Assembly: GCA_963662175.1 (NCBI GenBank)
Contig: OY759219.1
Span: forward strand, 48,290,675-48,354,674
Source of the DNA: Aradus depressus
Taxonomy: Eukaryota > Arthropoda > Insecta > Hemiptera > Aradidae
Reading direction: 5' to 3'
Length of the DNA: 64,000 bases
Positions 40,620 through 54,038 of the stretch are shown here, piece by piece (within the stretch, counting starts at the first letter, position 1; each line of letters starts with the position of its first letter). The position numbers and the translations under genes are program-made. The notes below the pieces were generated by a model. The model was not told the origin of the DNA, ran no database searches, and worked only from the letters and a program-made list of their open reading frames with translations.

Positions 40620-43600
40620 AATTTCGTATTTAAAATTAACATTCACGGAGGACATAACCAGTCAAATTTCAGCGATATCGGCCGAGGGGAGGGGGGAGTT
40701 CTGGGGTGGGGGCTCAATTCAAAAATCCCAATAACTGCCGATGTAATGAATAAATCGACATCAAATTTCGTATTTAAAGCTAAAATCCACTTAGGACATA
40801 ACCAGTCAAATTTCAGCGATCTCGGCTGAGGGGAGGTGGGAGTTTTGGGGTGGGGGCTCAGTTCAAACATTCCAATAACTGCCCATGTAATGAATGTATC
40901 GACATCAAATTTCGTATTTAAAACTAAAATCCACTTAGGACATAACCAGTCAATTTTCAGCGATCTCGGCTGAGGGGAGGGGGGAGTTCCGGGGAGGGGG
41001 CTCAGTTCAAAAATCCAAAACCCCTCTCCCGTTCGCAAGTTTGTGACGTCGCACACTTTTGTTTTCTATTTGGCCTTCAAGAATACTACATATGAAATTT
41101 CATGACAATCCGACCATTAATCAATGACAGCACTATTTTTATGCTTATTATTCAATCGGTCTTGAGAGGATGCTACATGTGAAGTTTTATGAATATCCGT
41201 CCAGCCGTTTGGGCGTGATGCTGGTATAAACATACAAACAAACCCCGTTTCAGTATAGAAGTATAGAAGCCGGTGGAAGAGAATGGGTAGATAAGCGAAT
41301 CTGAATTTAAAAATCACAATAACTGCCGATGTAAGGAATGTATCAACATCAAATTTCGTATTTGAAATTAACATTCACGGAGGACATAACCAGTCAAATT
41401 TCAGCGATATCGGCCGAGGGGAGGGGGGAGTTCCGGGGTGGAGGCTCAATTCAAAAATCCCAATAACTGCCCATGTAATGAATGTATCGACATCAAATTT
41501 CGTATTTAAAACTAAAATCCACTTAGGACATAACCAGTCAAATTGCAGCGATTTCGGCCGAGGGGAGAAGGAAGTTCCGGAGTGGGGGCTCAATTCAAAA
41601 ATCCCAATAACTGCCGATGTAATGAATGTATCAACATCAAATTTCGTATTTAAAACTAAAATCCACTTAGGACATAACCAGTCAAATTTCAGCGATCTTT
41701 TCTGAGGGGAGGGGGGAGTTCCGGGGTGGGGCTCAGTTCAAAAATTCACAACCCCCCTCCCGTTCACAATTTTGTGACGTCGCACACTTTTCTTTTCTAT
41801 TTGGCCTTCAAGAATACTACATATGAAATTTCATGACAATCCGACCATTAATAAATGACTTAGCACTATTTTTATGCTTAGCCCCCCCTTACAACCCCCC
41901 CTCCCGTTCGAAATTTTTGGGCACCACATAGCCTATTATTCAATCGGTCTTGAAGGGTTCTACATGTGAAGTTTTATGAATATACGTTCAGCCGTTTGGG
42001 CGTGATGCTGGTATAAACATACAAACAAACCCCGTTCCAGTATAGAAGTATTGAAGCCGGTGGAAGAGAATGGGTAGATAAGAGAATCTGAATTTAAAAA
42101 TCCCAATAACTGCCGATGTAATGAATGTATCAACAACAAATTTCGTATTTAAAATTAACAACCACTGAGGACATAACCAGTCAAATTTCAGCGATATCGG
42201 CTGAGGGGAGGGAGGGAGTTCCGGGATGGGGGCCCTATTCAAAAATCCCAATAACTGCCGATGTAATGAATGTATCGACATCAAATTTCGTATTTAAAAC
42301 TAAAATCCACTTAGGACATAACCAGTCAAATTTCAGCGATCTCGGCTGAGGGGAGGTGGGAGTTTTGGGGTGGGGGCTCAGTTCAAACATTCCAATAACT
42401 GCCCATGTAATGAATGTATCGACATCAAATTTCGTATTTAAAACTAAAATCCACTCGGGACATAACCAGTCAATTTTCAGCGATCTCGGCTGAGGGGAGG
42501 GGGGAGTTCCGGGGAGGGGGCTCAGTTCAAAAATCCACAACCTCCCTCCCGTTCGCAATTTTGTGACATCGCACACTTTTCTTTTCAATTTGGCCTTCAA
42601 GAATACTACATATGAAATTTCATGACAATCCGACCATTAATCAATGACAGCACTATTTTTATGCTTATTATTCAATCGGTCTTGAGAGGATGCTACATGT
42701 GAAGTTTTATGAATATCCGTCCAGCCGTTTGGGCGTGATGCTGGTATAAACATACAAACAAACCCCGTTTCAGTATAGAAGTATAGAAGCCGGTGGAAGA
42801 GAATGGGTAGATAAGCGAATCTGAATTTAAAAATCACAATAACTGCCGATGTAAGGAATGTATCAACAACAAATTTCGTATTTAAAATTAACAACCACTG
42901 AGGACATAACCAGTCAAATTTCAGCGATATCGGCTGAGGGGAGGGAGGGAGTTCCGGGATGGGGGCCCTATTCAAAAATCCCAATAACTGCCGATGTAAT
43001 GAATGTATCGACATCAAATTTCGTATTTAAAACTAAAATCCACTTAGGACATAACCAGTCAAATTTCAGCGATCTCGGCTGAGGGGAGGTGGGAGTTTTG
43101 GGGTGGGGGCTCAGTTCAAACATTCCAATAACTGCCCATGTAATGAATGTATCGACATCAAATTTCGTATTTAAAACTAAAATCCACTCGGGACATAACC
43201 AGTCAATTTTCAGCGATCTCGGCTGAGGGGAGGGGGGAGTTCCGGGGAGGGGGCTCAGTTCAAAAATCCACAACCTCCCTCCCGTTCGCAATTTTGTGAC
43301 ATCGCACACTTTTCTTTTCAATTTGGCCTTCAAGAATACTACATATGAAATTTCATGACAATCCGACCATTAATCAATGACAGCACTATTTTTATGCTTA
43401 TTATTCAATCGGTCTTGAGAGGATGCTACATGTGAAGTTTTATGAATATCCGTCCAGCCGTTTGGGCGTGATGCTGGTATAAACATACAAACAAACCCCG
43501 TTTCAGTATAGAAGTATAGAAGCCGGTGGAAGAGAATGGGTAGATAAGCGAATCTGAATTTAAAAATCACAATAACTGCCGATGTAAGGAATGTATCAAC

Positions 43601-45820
43601 ATCAAATTTCGTATTTGAAATTAACATTCACGGAGGACATAACCAGTCAAATTTCAGCGATATCGGCCGAGGGGAGGGGGGAGTTCCGGGGTGGAGGCTC
43701 AATTCAAAAATCCCAATAACTGCCCATGTAATGAATGTATCGACATCAAATTTCGTATTTAAAACTAAAATCCACTTAGGACATAACCAGTCAAATTGCA
43801 GCGATTTCGGCCGAGGGGAGAAGGAAGTTCCGGGGTGGGGGTTCAATTCAAAAATCCCAATAACTGCCGATGTAATGAATGTATCAACATCAAATTTCGT
43901 ATTTAAAACTAAAATCCACTTAGGACATAACCAGTCAAATTTCAGCGATCTTTTCTGAGGGGAGGGGGGAGTTCCGGGGTGGGGCTCAGTTCAAAAATTC
44001 ACAACCCCCCTCCCGTTCACAATTTTGTGACGTCGCACACTTTTCTTTTCTATTTGGCCTTCAAGAATACTACATATGAAATTTCATGACAATCCGACCA
44101 TTAATAAATGACTTAGCACTATTTTTATGCTTAGCCCCCCCTTACAACCCCCCCTCCCGTTCGAAATTTTTGGGCACCACATAGCCTATTATTCAATCGG
44201 TCTTGAAGGGTTCTACATGTGAAGTTTTATGAATATACGTTCAGCCGTTTGGGCGTGATGCTGGTATAAACATACAAACAAACCCCGTTCCAGTATAGAA
44301 GTATTGAAGCCGGTGGAAGAGAATGGGTAGATAAGAGAATCTGAATTTAAAAATCCCAATAACTGCCGATGTAATGAATGTATCAACAACAAATTTCGTA
44401 TTTAAAATTAACAACCACTGAGGACATAACCAGTCAAATTTCAGCGATATCGGCTGAGGGGAGGGGGGGAGTTCCGGGATGGGGGCCCTATTCAAAAATC
44501 CCAATAACTGCCGATGTAATGAATGTATCGACATCAAATTTCGTATTTAAAACTAAAATCCACTTAGGACATAACCAGTCAAATTTCAGCGATCTCGGCT
44601 GAGGGGAGGTGGGAGTTTTGGGGTGGGGGCTCAGTTCAAACATTCCAATAACTGCCCATGTAATGAATGTATCGACATCAAATTTCGTATTTAAAACTAA
44701 AATCCACTCGGGACATAACCAGTCAATTTTCAGCGATCTCGGCTGAGGGGAGGGGGGAGTTCCGGGGAGGGGGGAGTTCCGGGGAGGGGGGAGTTCCGGG
44801 GAGGGGGCTCAGTTCAAAAATCCACAACCTCCCTCCCGTTCGCAATTTTGTGACGTCGCACACTTTTCTTTTCAATTTGGCCTTCAAGAATACTACATAT
44901 GAAATTTCATGACAATACGACCATTAATCAATGAGTTAGCACTATTGTTATGCTTAGCCCCCCCTTACAACCCCCCCTCCCGTTCGAAATTTTGGGGCGC
45001 CACATAGCCTATTATTCAATCGGTCTTGAGAGGATGCTACATGTGAAGTTTTATGAATATCCGTCCAGCCGTTTGGGCGTGATGCTGGTATAAACTTACA
45101 AACAAACCCCGTTCCAGTATAGAAGTATAGAAGCCGGTGGAAGAGAATGGGTAGATAAGAGAATCTGAATTTAAAAATCCCAATAACTGCCGATGTAATG
45201 GATGTATCAACATCAAATTTCGTATTTAAAATTAACATTCTTGGAGGACATAACAAGTCTAATTTCAGCGATATCAGCCGAGGGGCGGGGGGAGTTCCGG
45301 GGTGGGGGCTCAATTCAAAAATCCCAATAACTGCCGATGTAGTGAATGTATCGACATCAAATTTCGTATTTAAAACTAAAATCCACTTAGGACATAACCA
45401 GTCAAATTTCAGCGATCTCGGCTGACGGGAGGGGGGAGTTCCGGGGAAGGGGCTCAGTTTAAAAATCCACAACCTCCCTCCAGCTCGCAATTTTGTGACG
45501 TTGCACACTTTTCTTTTCAATTTGGCCTTCAAGAATACTACATATGAAATTTCATGACAATCCGACCATTAATCAATGAGTTAGCACTATTTTTATGCTT
45601 AGCCCCCCTTACAACCCCCCCTCCCGTTCAAAATTTTGGGGCGCCCCATAGCCCATTATTCAATCTATCTTGAAAGGATGCTACATGTGAAGTGTCATGA
45701 ATATCCGTCCAGCCGTTTGGGCGTGATGCTGGAACAAACATACAAACAAACCCCGTTCCAGTATAGAAGTATAGAAGCCGGTGGAAGAGAATGGGTAGAT
45801 AAGCGAATCTGAATTTAAAA
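40620..45820. repeat. About 144-bp block array with 2,253-bp higher-order duplication
   Basis: Blocks contain CAATAACTGCCGATGTAATG, then TCGACATCAAATTTCGTATT and GACATAACCAGTCAAATTTC. The landmark CAGCACTATTTTTATGCTTA occurs at 41128, 42648 and 43381: a 1,520-bp unit followed by a 733-bp unit, and the 2,253-bp sum is repeated as 43381 onward. Translated frames at equivalent positions are identical over most of their length, so the duplication is recent. Confidence 0.93.
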
Positions 45821-46739
45821 GGGTTGCCCGGGGAACTTTGACTTTTCTACTAATATCTCCTATAAGTCTTTTAAATTCTTCAACAGTACATTCATGATGT
45901 TATAATTTTCAATTATTCATACGGAATAAGGCTTATAGTCCTTCAACGTCAAACACCCCAGCTAGTAAGTTTTTAGGACCCCTGGGCATCACAGCTAGTA
46001 TGCGTCTTTCAACGGCGGAAACCACAGATAGTGAATACTTAGCATCGCTGGACATCCTAGCCAGTGCGTACTTAAGAACGCTATTGACCGCAGCTAGTAA
46101 ATGCCTTGCAACAGCGGACCCCACAGCGAATACATAGTTACTACTACTACATGTGAAATTCATGCCAATCCGCTTACCCTTTAACAGTACATTCATGATG
46201 TTATAATTTTCAATTATTCATACGGAATAAGGCTTATAGTCCTTCAACTATAGCAACGCTAGTAAGTTTTTAGGACCCCTGGGCACCACAGCTAGTATGT
46301 GCCTCGCAAGAGTGGACCCCACAGCTAGTACGAAGTTAGGAACGCTGGGCATCACAGCTAGTAAGTGCCTTGCAACAGCGGACCCCACAGCTAGTACGTA
46401 GTTAGAACCACAGGGCATCACAGCTAGTAAGTGTTTTGCAACGGCGGACCCCACAGCTAGTACGTAGTTAGAAACGCTGAGCATCACAGCTAGTATGTGT
46501 TTTGCAACAGCGAACCCCACAGCCAGTACATAGTTGGGAACGCTGGGGCTGAGCACTACAGCTAGTAAGTGCCTTGCAACAGCGGACCCCACAGCTAGTA
46601 CGATATTAGGAACGCTGGGCATCACAGCTAGTAAATGTCTTGCAACAGTGAACCCCACAGCGAATACATAGTTACTACTACTACATGTGAAATTCATGAC
46701 AATTCGATTACCCTTCAATGATTCAGCATTATTTTTATG

Positions 46740-48340
46740 CTTAGCCCCCCTCCCAAATTTTTAAAATGTCACATAGTGTATTTTTTTAATTGACCATCAA
46801 GAATACTACATGTAAAATTCCATGACAATCGAATCACCCGTTAGTGACCTATCACTATCTTCAAATTTAGGCCTACCCCCATAACCCCCCTCCCGTTCAC
46901 AATTTTTTGACGTCACACTCCCTATTTTTCTATTTGGCCTTTATGAATACTTCATGTGAAATTTCGTGACAATCCGATCATCCGTTAATGACTTATCACT
47001 ATACTTATACTTAGGCCCCCATCAACCCACCCTCCCGTTCAAAATTTTGTGACATATACACCCTATATTTCTTTTTGGCTTTTAAGAATACTACATGTGA
47101 AATTCCATGACAATACGACCAACCGTTATTGAGCTAGCACCATATTTATACTTAGGCCCCCCGCCACTACCCCTCCTCCCGTACAAAATGTTGAGCCGTT
47201 ACACCGCCTATTTTTTTATTTGTTCTTCAGGAATACTACATGTGAAACTTTGTGACAATTCGACCAACCGTTAATGAGCTAGCTCTATATTTATACTTAG
47301 GCCCCCCACAACCCCCCCTCCCGTTCAGAACTTTGGGACGCCACACACCTTATTTTTCTATTTGGCCTTCAGGAATACTCCATGTGAAATTTCGTGACAA
47401 TCCGACCAACCGTTAAAGAATTAGCTCTATATTTATACTTAGGCCCCCCCACAACCCCCCCTCCCGTTCAAAACTTTGGGACGCCACACACCTTTTTTTC
47501 CTATTTGGCTTTTAAAAATACTACGTGAAATTTCATGACGATTCGCCCATTAGTAATGAGTTAGCTCTATATTTATACTTAGGCCCCCCCACAACCCCCC
47601 CTCCCGTTCAAAACTTTGGGACGCCACACACCTTATTTTTCTATTTGGCCTTCAGGAATACTCCATGTGAAATTTCGTGACAATCCGACCAACCGTTAAA
47701 GAATTAGCTCTATATTTATACTTAGGCCCCCCCACAACCCCCCCTCCCGTTCAAAACTTTGGGACGCCACACACCTTTTTTTCCTATTTGGCTTTTAAAA
47801 ATACTACGTGAAATTTCATGACGATTCGCCCATTAGTAATGAGTTAGCTCTATATTTATACTTAGGCCCCCCCACAACCCCCCCTCCCGTTCAAAACTTT
47901 GGGACGCCACACACCTTTTTTTCCTATTTGGCTTTTAAAAATACTACGTGAAATTTCATGACGATTCGCCCATTAGTAATGAGTTAGCTCTATATTTATA
48001 CTTAGGCCCCCCCACAACCCCCCCTCCCGTTCAAAACTTTGGGACGCCACACACCTTTTTTTCCTGTTTGGCTTTTAAAAAGACTACGTGTGAAATTTCA
48101 TGACAATTCGACCATTAGTTAATGTGTTAGCACTATTTATATACTTAGGCCCCCCTTACAACCCCCCCTCCCGATCAAAACTTTGGGACGCCACACACCT
48201 TTTTTTCCTGTTTGGCTTTTAAAAAGACTACGTGTGAAATTTCATGACAATTTGACCATTAGTTAATGTGTTAGCACTATTTATATACTTAGGCCCCCCT
48301 TACAACCCCCCCTCCCGTTCAAAATTTTGAGACGCCACAT
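46740..48340. repeat. C-rich block array of H3
   Basis: Tandem blocks of roughly 140-150 bp: ACTTAGGCCCCCCCACAACC, then CCCCTCCCGTTCAAAACTTT, then GACGCCACACACCTT, then ATACTACATGTGAAATTTCG. Some adjacent blocks are almost identical (47450-48050). Confidence 0.9.
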
Positions 48341-48475
48341 AGCCTATTATTCAATCGGGCTCAAAAGGATGCTACATGGGAAGTTTCATAAAAATCCGTC
48401 CAGCGGTTTGGGCGTGATGCTGGAACAAACATACAAACAAACAAACAAACCCCGTTTCAGCTTTATTAATATAGA

Positions 48476-49439
48476 CTAGCAGTAATACCCGGCGTTGCCC
48501 GGGGAACTTTGAATTTTCTCTCAATATCTCCTGTAAGTCTATTCAATCCTTCGACACCACATTCATGATGTTATAATTTTCGATTATTCATACGGAATAA
48601 GGCTTATAGTCCTTCAACTATAGTAACGCTAGTAAGTTTTTAAGACCCCTAGGCACCACAGCTAGTATGCGCCTTTCAACGGCGGAAACCCCAGCTAGTG
48701 AATACTTGGCATCGCTGGGCACCACAGCTAGTAAGAAGCTAGGAACGCTGACGGCGGACCCCACATCTAGTACGTAGTTAGGAACGCTGGGCACCACACC
48801 TAGTATGTGCCTTGCGACGGCGAACACCACATTTAGTACGTAGTTAGGAACGCTGGGCACCACGGCTAGTATGTTCCTTGCAACAGCGGACCCCACAGCG
48901 AATACATAGTTACTACTACATGTGAAATTCATGACAATCCGATTACCCTTTAATCAATCAGCATTTTTTTATGCTTTGCTCCCCCCCCCTGTTAAATTTT
49001 TGAAGATGTCACATAGTGTATTTTTCTATTTGGCCATCAAGAATACTACATAAAAAATTCCATGACAATCCGATCATCCGTAAATGATCTATCACTATCT
49101 TCAAATTTACGCATACCCCACAACCCCCCTCCCGTTCAAAACTTTGGGACGCCACACACCTTTTTTTCCTTTTTGGCTTTTAAAAATACTACATGTGAAA
49201 TTTCATGACAATTCGACCATTAGTTAATGAGTTAGCTCTATTTATATACTTAGGCCCCCCTTACTACCCCCCTCCCGATCAAAATTTTGGGACGCGACAT
49301 AGCCTATTATTCAATCGGGCTCAAAAGAATGCTACATGTGAAGTTTCATAAAAATCCGTCCAGCCGTATGGGCGTGATGCTGGAACAAACATACAAACAC
49401 ACAAACCCACAAACCCCGTTTCAGCTTTATTAATATAGA
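48476..49439 (-). mobile_element. Helitron-like copy H4 (964 bp, both ends present)
   Basis: CTAG end with the CCGGG hairpin at 48476, TC end (TCTATATTAATAAAGCTGAA) at 49439. It directly abuts H3. This is the shortest copy with both termini and the best reference for the family: short CTAGTA satellite (48610-48910), two C-rich blocks, and the conserved CAGCATCACGCC / GGCTGGACGGATTTTT 5' region. Confidence 0.78.
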
Positions 49440-50712
49440 CTTAAACGTTCCGCTCAACATAGGGTACGTGACATCACCCAACACTCCTGCCAACTTCCTA
49501 CTACCATCTCCAAAGCCCACTTATATTCCACATTTCTTCCTTGATAATGTTAGTAGAAACCAAACGGTAACTTATTTTATCATACATATGGAGTCTATCG
49601 AGCTCAGGATCGCCACTTAGAAATGTAGCCAAGGAACTTAGGTCAGATATTTTATTCGGGAAGATAAAAATAAATTTGAGCACGTCGTCCTTTGGATTAG
49701 ACTTTAGGCTATGATCGAGGGCCTTTTTGTATGTCAGGTGCTCGATAATGAGTCCTATGTTATGTAACTAAACCTAGGTAGCTAAAATTTCACTTAGGTT
49801 CAAAAAACCTTGAGCACGTCGTCCTTCGGATAGGACTTTCCCGATATATCTAAATCTGTCTATCAGTTTTAACAAATATTAAATCTATAAACCGTTAAAA
49901 AGCAGGAAGTTTGAAGAATGGTATTTAGCCCGACGTTTTTCGAAAAACATTTTTATTTCAATTTTTGTGTAGGATTCAGATATCCCGGTCCTTCATCAGT
50001 TTTAACAAATATTAAAACTAAAAACCGTTTAAAAGCGAGAAATTTGAAGAATGGAGTTTACCGAGCTCAGGATCGCCATTTCGAAATCTAGCCAAGTCAC
50101 TTAGGTCAGATGTTTTAATCGGGAAGATAAAAATAAATTTGAGCACGTCGTCCTTCGGTTTGGACTTTAAGCTATGATCGAGGGCCTTTTCGTATGTCGG
50201 GTACTCGATAATGAGTCGTATGTTACGTATCTAAACCTGGGTAGTTGAAATTTCATTTACGTTAAAAATAACTTAAGCACGTCGTCCTTCGGTTTGGACT
50301 CTAAGCTATGATCGAGGGCTTTTTCGTATGTCAGGTACTCGAAAATGAGTCGTATGTTACGTATCTAAACCTGGGTAGCTGAAATTTCCCTTAGGTTAAA
50401 AATAAATTTGAGCACGTCGTCCTTCGGATGGGACTTCCCCGATATATCTGAATCTGTATATCAGTTTTAACAAATATTAATACTAAAAACCGTTTAAAAG
50501 CGAGAAATTTGAAGAATGGAGTTTACCGAGCTCAGGATCGCCATTTAGAAATCTAGCCAAGTCACTTAGGTCAGATGTTTTAATCGGGAAGATAAAAATA
50601 ACTTTGAGCACGTCGTCCTTCGGATGGGACTTTCCCGATACATCTGAATCTTTCTTTGGTTGACCATCTTCGTTTCAAGATGCTGCCTATCTACCAACAT
50701 AGCTGTATTAAT
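49440..50712. repeat. Complex repeat derived from SINE family 1-like core
   Basis: Repeats of GAGCACGTCGTCCTTCGG (near 49676, 49810, 50138, 50276, 50410, 50606) alternate with CAGTTTTAACAAATATTAA...AAAGCGAGAAATTTGAAGAA and TACCGAGCTCAGGATCGCCA. The CGTCGTCCTTCGGATGGGAC phrase is also the core of SINE family 1, so this looks like a tandemly rearranged SINE relative. Confidence 0.75.
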
Positions 50713-51850
50713 TTGCAACAGCGGACACCACAGCTAGTACGAAGTTAGGAACCCTGGGCACCACATCTAGTATGTGCCTTGCAACAGCGGACCCCACAGC
50801 TAGAACGAAGTTCGGAACGCTGAGCACCACATCTAGTTTGTGCCTTGCAACAGCGGACCCCACAGCTAGTACGAAGTTAGGAACCCTGGGCACCACATCT
50901 AGTATGTGCCTTGCAACAGCGGACCCCACAGCTAGTACGAAGTTAGGAACGCTGAGCACCACATCTAGTATGTGCCTTGCAACAGCGGACACCACAGCTC
51001 GTACGAAGTTAGGAACCCTGGGCACCACATCTAGTATGTGCCTTGCAACAGCGGACCCCACAGCTAGTACGAAGTTCGGAACGCTGGGCAACACATTCTA
51101 GTTTGTGCCTTGCAACAGCGGTCACCACAGCTAGTACGAAGTTAGGAACCCTGGGCACCACATCTAGTATGTGCCTTGCAACAGCGGACACCACAGCTAG
51201 TACGAAGTTCGGAACGCTGGGCAACACATTCTAGTTTGTGCCTTGCAACAGCGGTCACCACAGCTAGTACGAAGTTAGGAACCCTGGGCACCACATCTAG
51301 TATGTGCCTTGCAACAGCGGACACCACAGCTAGTACGAAGTTAGGAACGCTGAGCACCACATCTAGTATGTGCCTTGCAACAGCGGACCCCACAGCTAGT
51401 ACGAAGTTAGGAACGCTGAGCACCACATCTAGTATGTGCCTTGCAACAGCGGACACCACAGCTAGTACGAAGTTAGGAACTCTGGGCACCACATCTAGTA
51501 TGTGCCTTGCAACAGCGGACACCACAGCTAGTACGAAGTTAGGAACGCTGGGCAACACAGCTAGTAAGTGCCTTGCAACAGCGGACCCCACAGCTAGTAT
51601 GAAGTTAGGAACGCTGAGCACCACATCTAGTATGTGCCTTGCTACAGCGGACCCCACAGCTAGTACGAAGTTAGGAACGCTGAGCACCACATCTAGTTTG
51701 TGCCTTGCAACAGCGGACACCACAGCTAGTACGAAGTTAGGAACCCTGGGCACCACATCTAGTATGTGCCTTGCAACAGCGGACCCCACAGCTAGTACGA
51801 AATTCGGAACGCTGGGCAACACAGCTAGTAAGTGTTTTGTAACAGCGGAC
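50713..51850. repeat. 66-bp CTAGTA satellite, longest array
   Basis: GTGCCTTGCAACAGCGGA recurs every 66 bp, with CACAGCTAGTACGAAGTTAG between. Open frames of up to 272 codons on - and 230 on + exist only because 66 is divisible by 3. Confidence 0.95.
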
Positions 51851-51999
51851 CCCATAGATACTACATAGTTAGGAACGCTGGGCATCACAGCTAGTAAATG
51901 TCTTGCAACAGTGAACCCCACAGCGAATACATAGTTACTACTACTACATGTGAAATTCATGACAATCCGATTGCCCTTTAATCATTCAGCATTATTTTT

Positions 52000-53900
52000 A
52001 TGCTTAGCCCCCCCCCCCCCCCCCCCTCCAAATTTTGAAGATGTCACATAGTGTATTTTTCTATTTGGCCATCAAGAATACTACATGTGAAATTCCATGA
52101 CAATCCAATCATCCGTTAATGACCTATCACTATCTTCAAATTTAGGCCTACCCCCATAACCCCCCTCCCGTTCACAATCTTTTGATGTCAAACACCCTAT
52201 TTTTCTATTTGGCCTTTATGAATACTACATGTGAAATTTCGTGACAATCCGATCATCCGTAAATGACTTATCACTATACTTATACTTAGGCCCCCATCAA
52301 TCCATCCTCCCGTTCAAAATTTTGTGACTTATACACCCTATATTGGCTTTTAAGAATACTACATTGGAAATTCCATGACAATACGACCAACCGTTAATGA
52401 GCTACCACTATATTTATACTTAGCCCCCCCCCCCCCCTCACAACCCCCCCCTCCCGTTCAAAACTTTGGGTCGCCACACACCTTTTTTTTTTTTACTACA
52501 TGTGAAACTTCGTGACAATGCGACCACCCGTTAATGAGCTAGCTCTATATTTATACTTAGGCCCCCCCACAACCCCCCCTCCCGTTCAAAACTTTGGGAC
52601 GCCACACACCTTATTTTTTTATTTGGCCTTCAGGAATACTACATGGGAAATTTCGTGACAATGCGACCACCCGTTAATGAGCTAGCTCTATATTTATACT
52701 TAGGCCCCCCCACAACCCCCCCTCCCGTTCAAAACTTTGGGACGCCACACATCTTATTTTTTATTTGGCCTTCAGGAATACTACATGGGAAATTTCGTGA
52801 CAATGCGACCACCCGTTAATGAGCTAGCTCTATATTTATACTTAGGCCCCCCCACAACCCCCCCTCCCGTTCAAAACTTTGGGACGCCACACACCTTATT
52901 TTTTTATTTGGCCTTCAGGAATACTACATGGGAAATTTCGTGACAATACGATCAACCGTTAATGAGCTAGCTCTATATTTATACTTACCCCCCCCCCCCC
53001 CCCCTCAACCCCCCCACCCGTTCAAAACTTTGGGACACCACACATCTTATTTTTCTATTTGGCCTTCAGGAGTACTACATGGGAAATTTCGTGACAATAC
53101 GATCAACCGTTAATGAGCTAGCTCTATATTTATATTTAGCCCCCCCCCCCCCCCAAACCCCCCACCCGTTCAAAACTTTGGGACGCCACACACCTTATTT
53201 TTCTATTCGGCCTTCAGGAATACTACAGGGAAATTTCGTGACAATACGATCAACCGTTAATGAGCTAGCTCTATATTTATACTTAGGCCCCCCCACAACC
53301 CCCCCTCCCGTTCAAAACTTTGGGACGCCACACACCTTATTTTTCTATTTGGCCTTCAGGAATACTACATGGGAAATTTCGTGACAATACGATCAACCGT
53401 TAATGAGCTAGCTCTATATTTATACTTAGGCCCCCCCACAACCCCCCCTCCCGTTCAAAACTTTGGGACGCCACACACCTTATTTTTCTATTTGGCCTTC
53501 AGGAATACTACATGGGAAATTTCGTGACAATACGATCAACCGTTAATGAGCTAGCTCTATATTTATACTTAGCCCCCCCCCCCTCAACCCCCCCTCCCAT
53601 TTTAAATTTTGGGACGCCACACACAATATTTTTCAATTTGGCCTTTAAGAATACTACATGTGAAATTTCATGACAATCTGATCATCCGTTAAAGATCTAT
53701 CACTATATTTATATTTAGGCCTACGCCCACAACCCCCCCTTCCATTTAAACGTTTGGGACGCCACACACAATATTTTTCATATTGGCCTTTAAGAATACT
53801 ACATGTGAAATTTCGTGACAATCCGACCAACCGTTAATGAGGTAGGACTATTTATATACTTAGGCCCCCCTTACAACCCCCCCTACCGTTCAAAATTTTG
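52000..53900. repeat. About 144-bp C-rich block array of H5
   Basis: TATTTATACTTAGGCCCC recurs at about 52552, 52696, 52839, 53278 and 53422, a spacing of about 144 bp. C runs vary in length from 7 to 19 (the longest at 52008-52026), so this part is prone to slippage. Confidence 0.9.
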
Positions 53901-54038
53901 GGACGCCACATAGCCTATTATTCAATCGGGCTCAAAAGAATGCTACATGTGAAGTTTCATGAAGATCCGTCCAGCCGTTTGGGCGTGATGCTGGAACAAA
54001 CATACAAACAAACCCCGTTTCAGCTTTATTTATATAGA

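Larger units (their letters stand above)
40069..48475 (-). mobile_element. Helitron-like composite H3 with internal satellites
   Basis: CTAG end with hairpin at 40069-40100, TC end at 48475. Inside on +: 66-bp CTAGTA satellite (40205-40620); 140-145-bp CAATAACTGCCGATG blocks with higher-order duplication (40620-45820); a second internal Helitron 3' region lacking the last 20 bp (from 45822, GGGTTGCCCGGGGAACTTTG); CTAGTA satellite again (45955-46670); then C-rich CCCCTCCCGTTCAAAA blocks (46740-48340). It is probably several elements fused by recombination. No protein gene is visible; all open frames are repeat artefacts. Confidence 0.72.
50713..54038 (-). mobile_element. Helitron-like copy H5 (3' truncated)
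   Basis: TC end at 54038, followed by T. The interior on + runs from a long 66-bp CTAGTA satellite (50713-51850, about 17 units) to C-rich blocks (52000-53900). The CTAG/hairpin end is missing; the satellite starts abruptly after TATTAATTTGCAACAGCGGA. Confidence 0.72.

Noticed and set aside
40304..45532. Many frames of 70-190 codons on both strands (for example 44954-45532)
   Set aside because: Identical frames recur at 733 and 2,253 bp; they follow the Helitron-like block repeats.
50708..51960. Open frames of 128-272 codons on both strands
   Set aside because: The 66-bp satellite period is divisible by three; the same frames appear in every array of this repeat.
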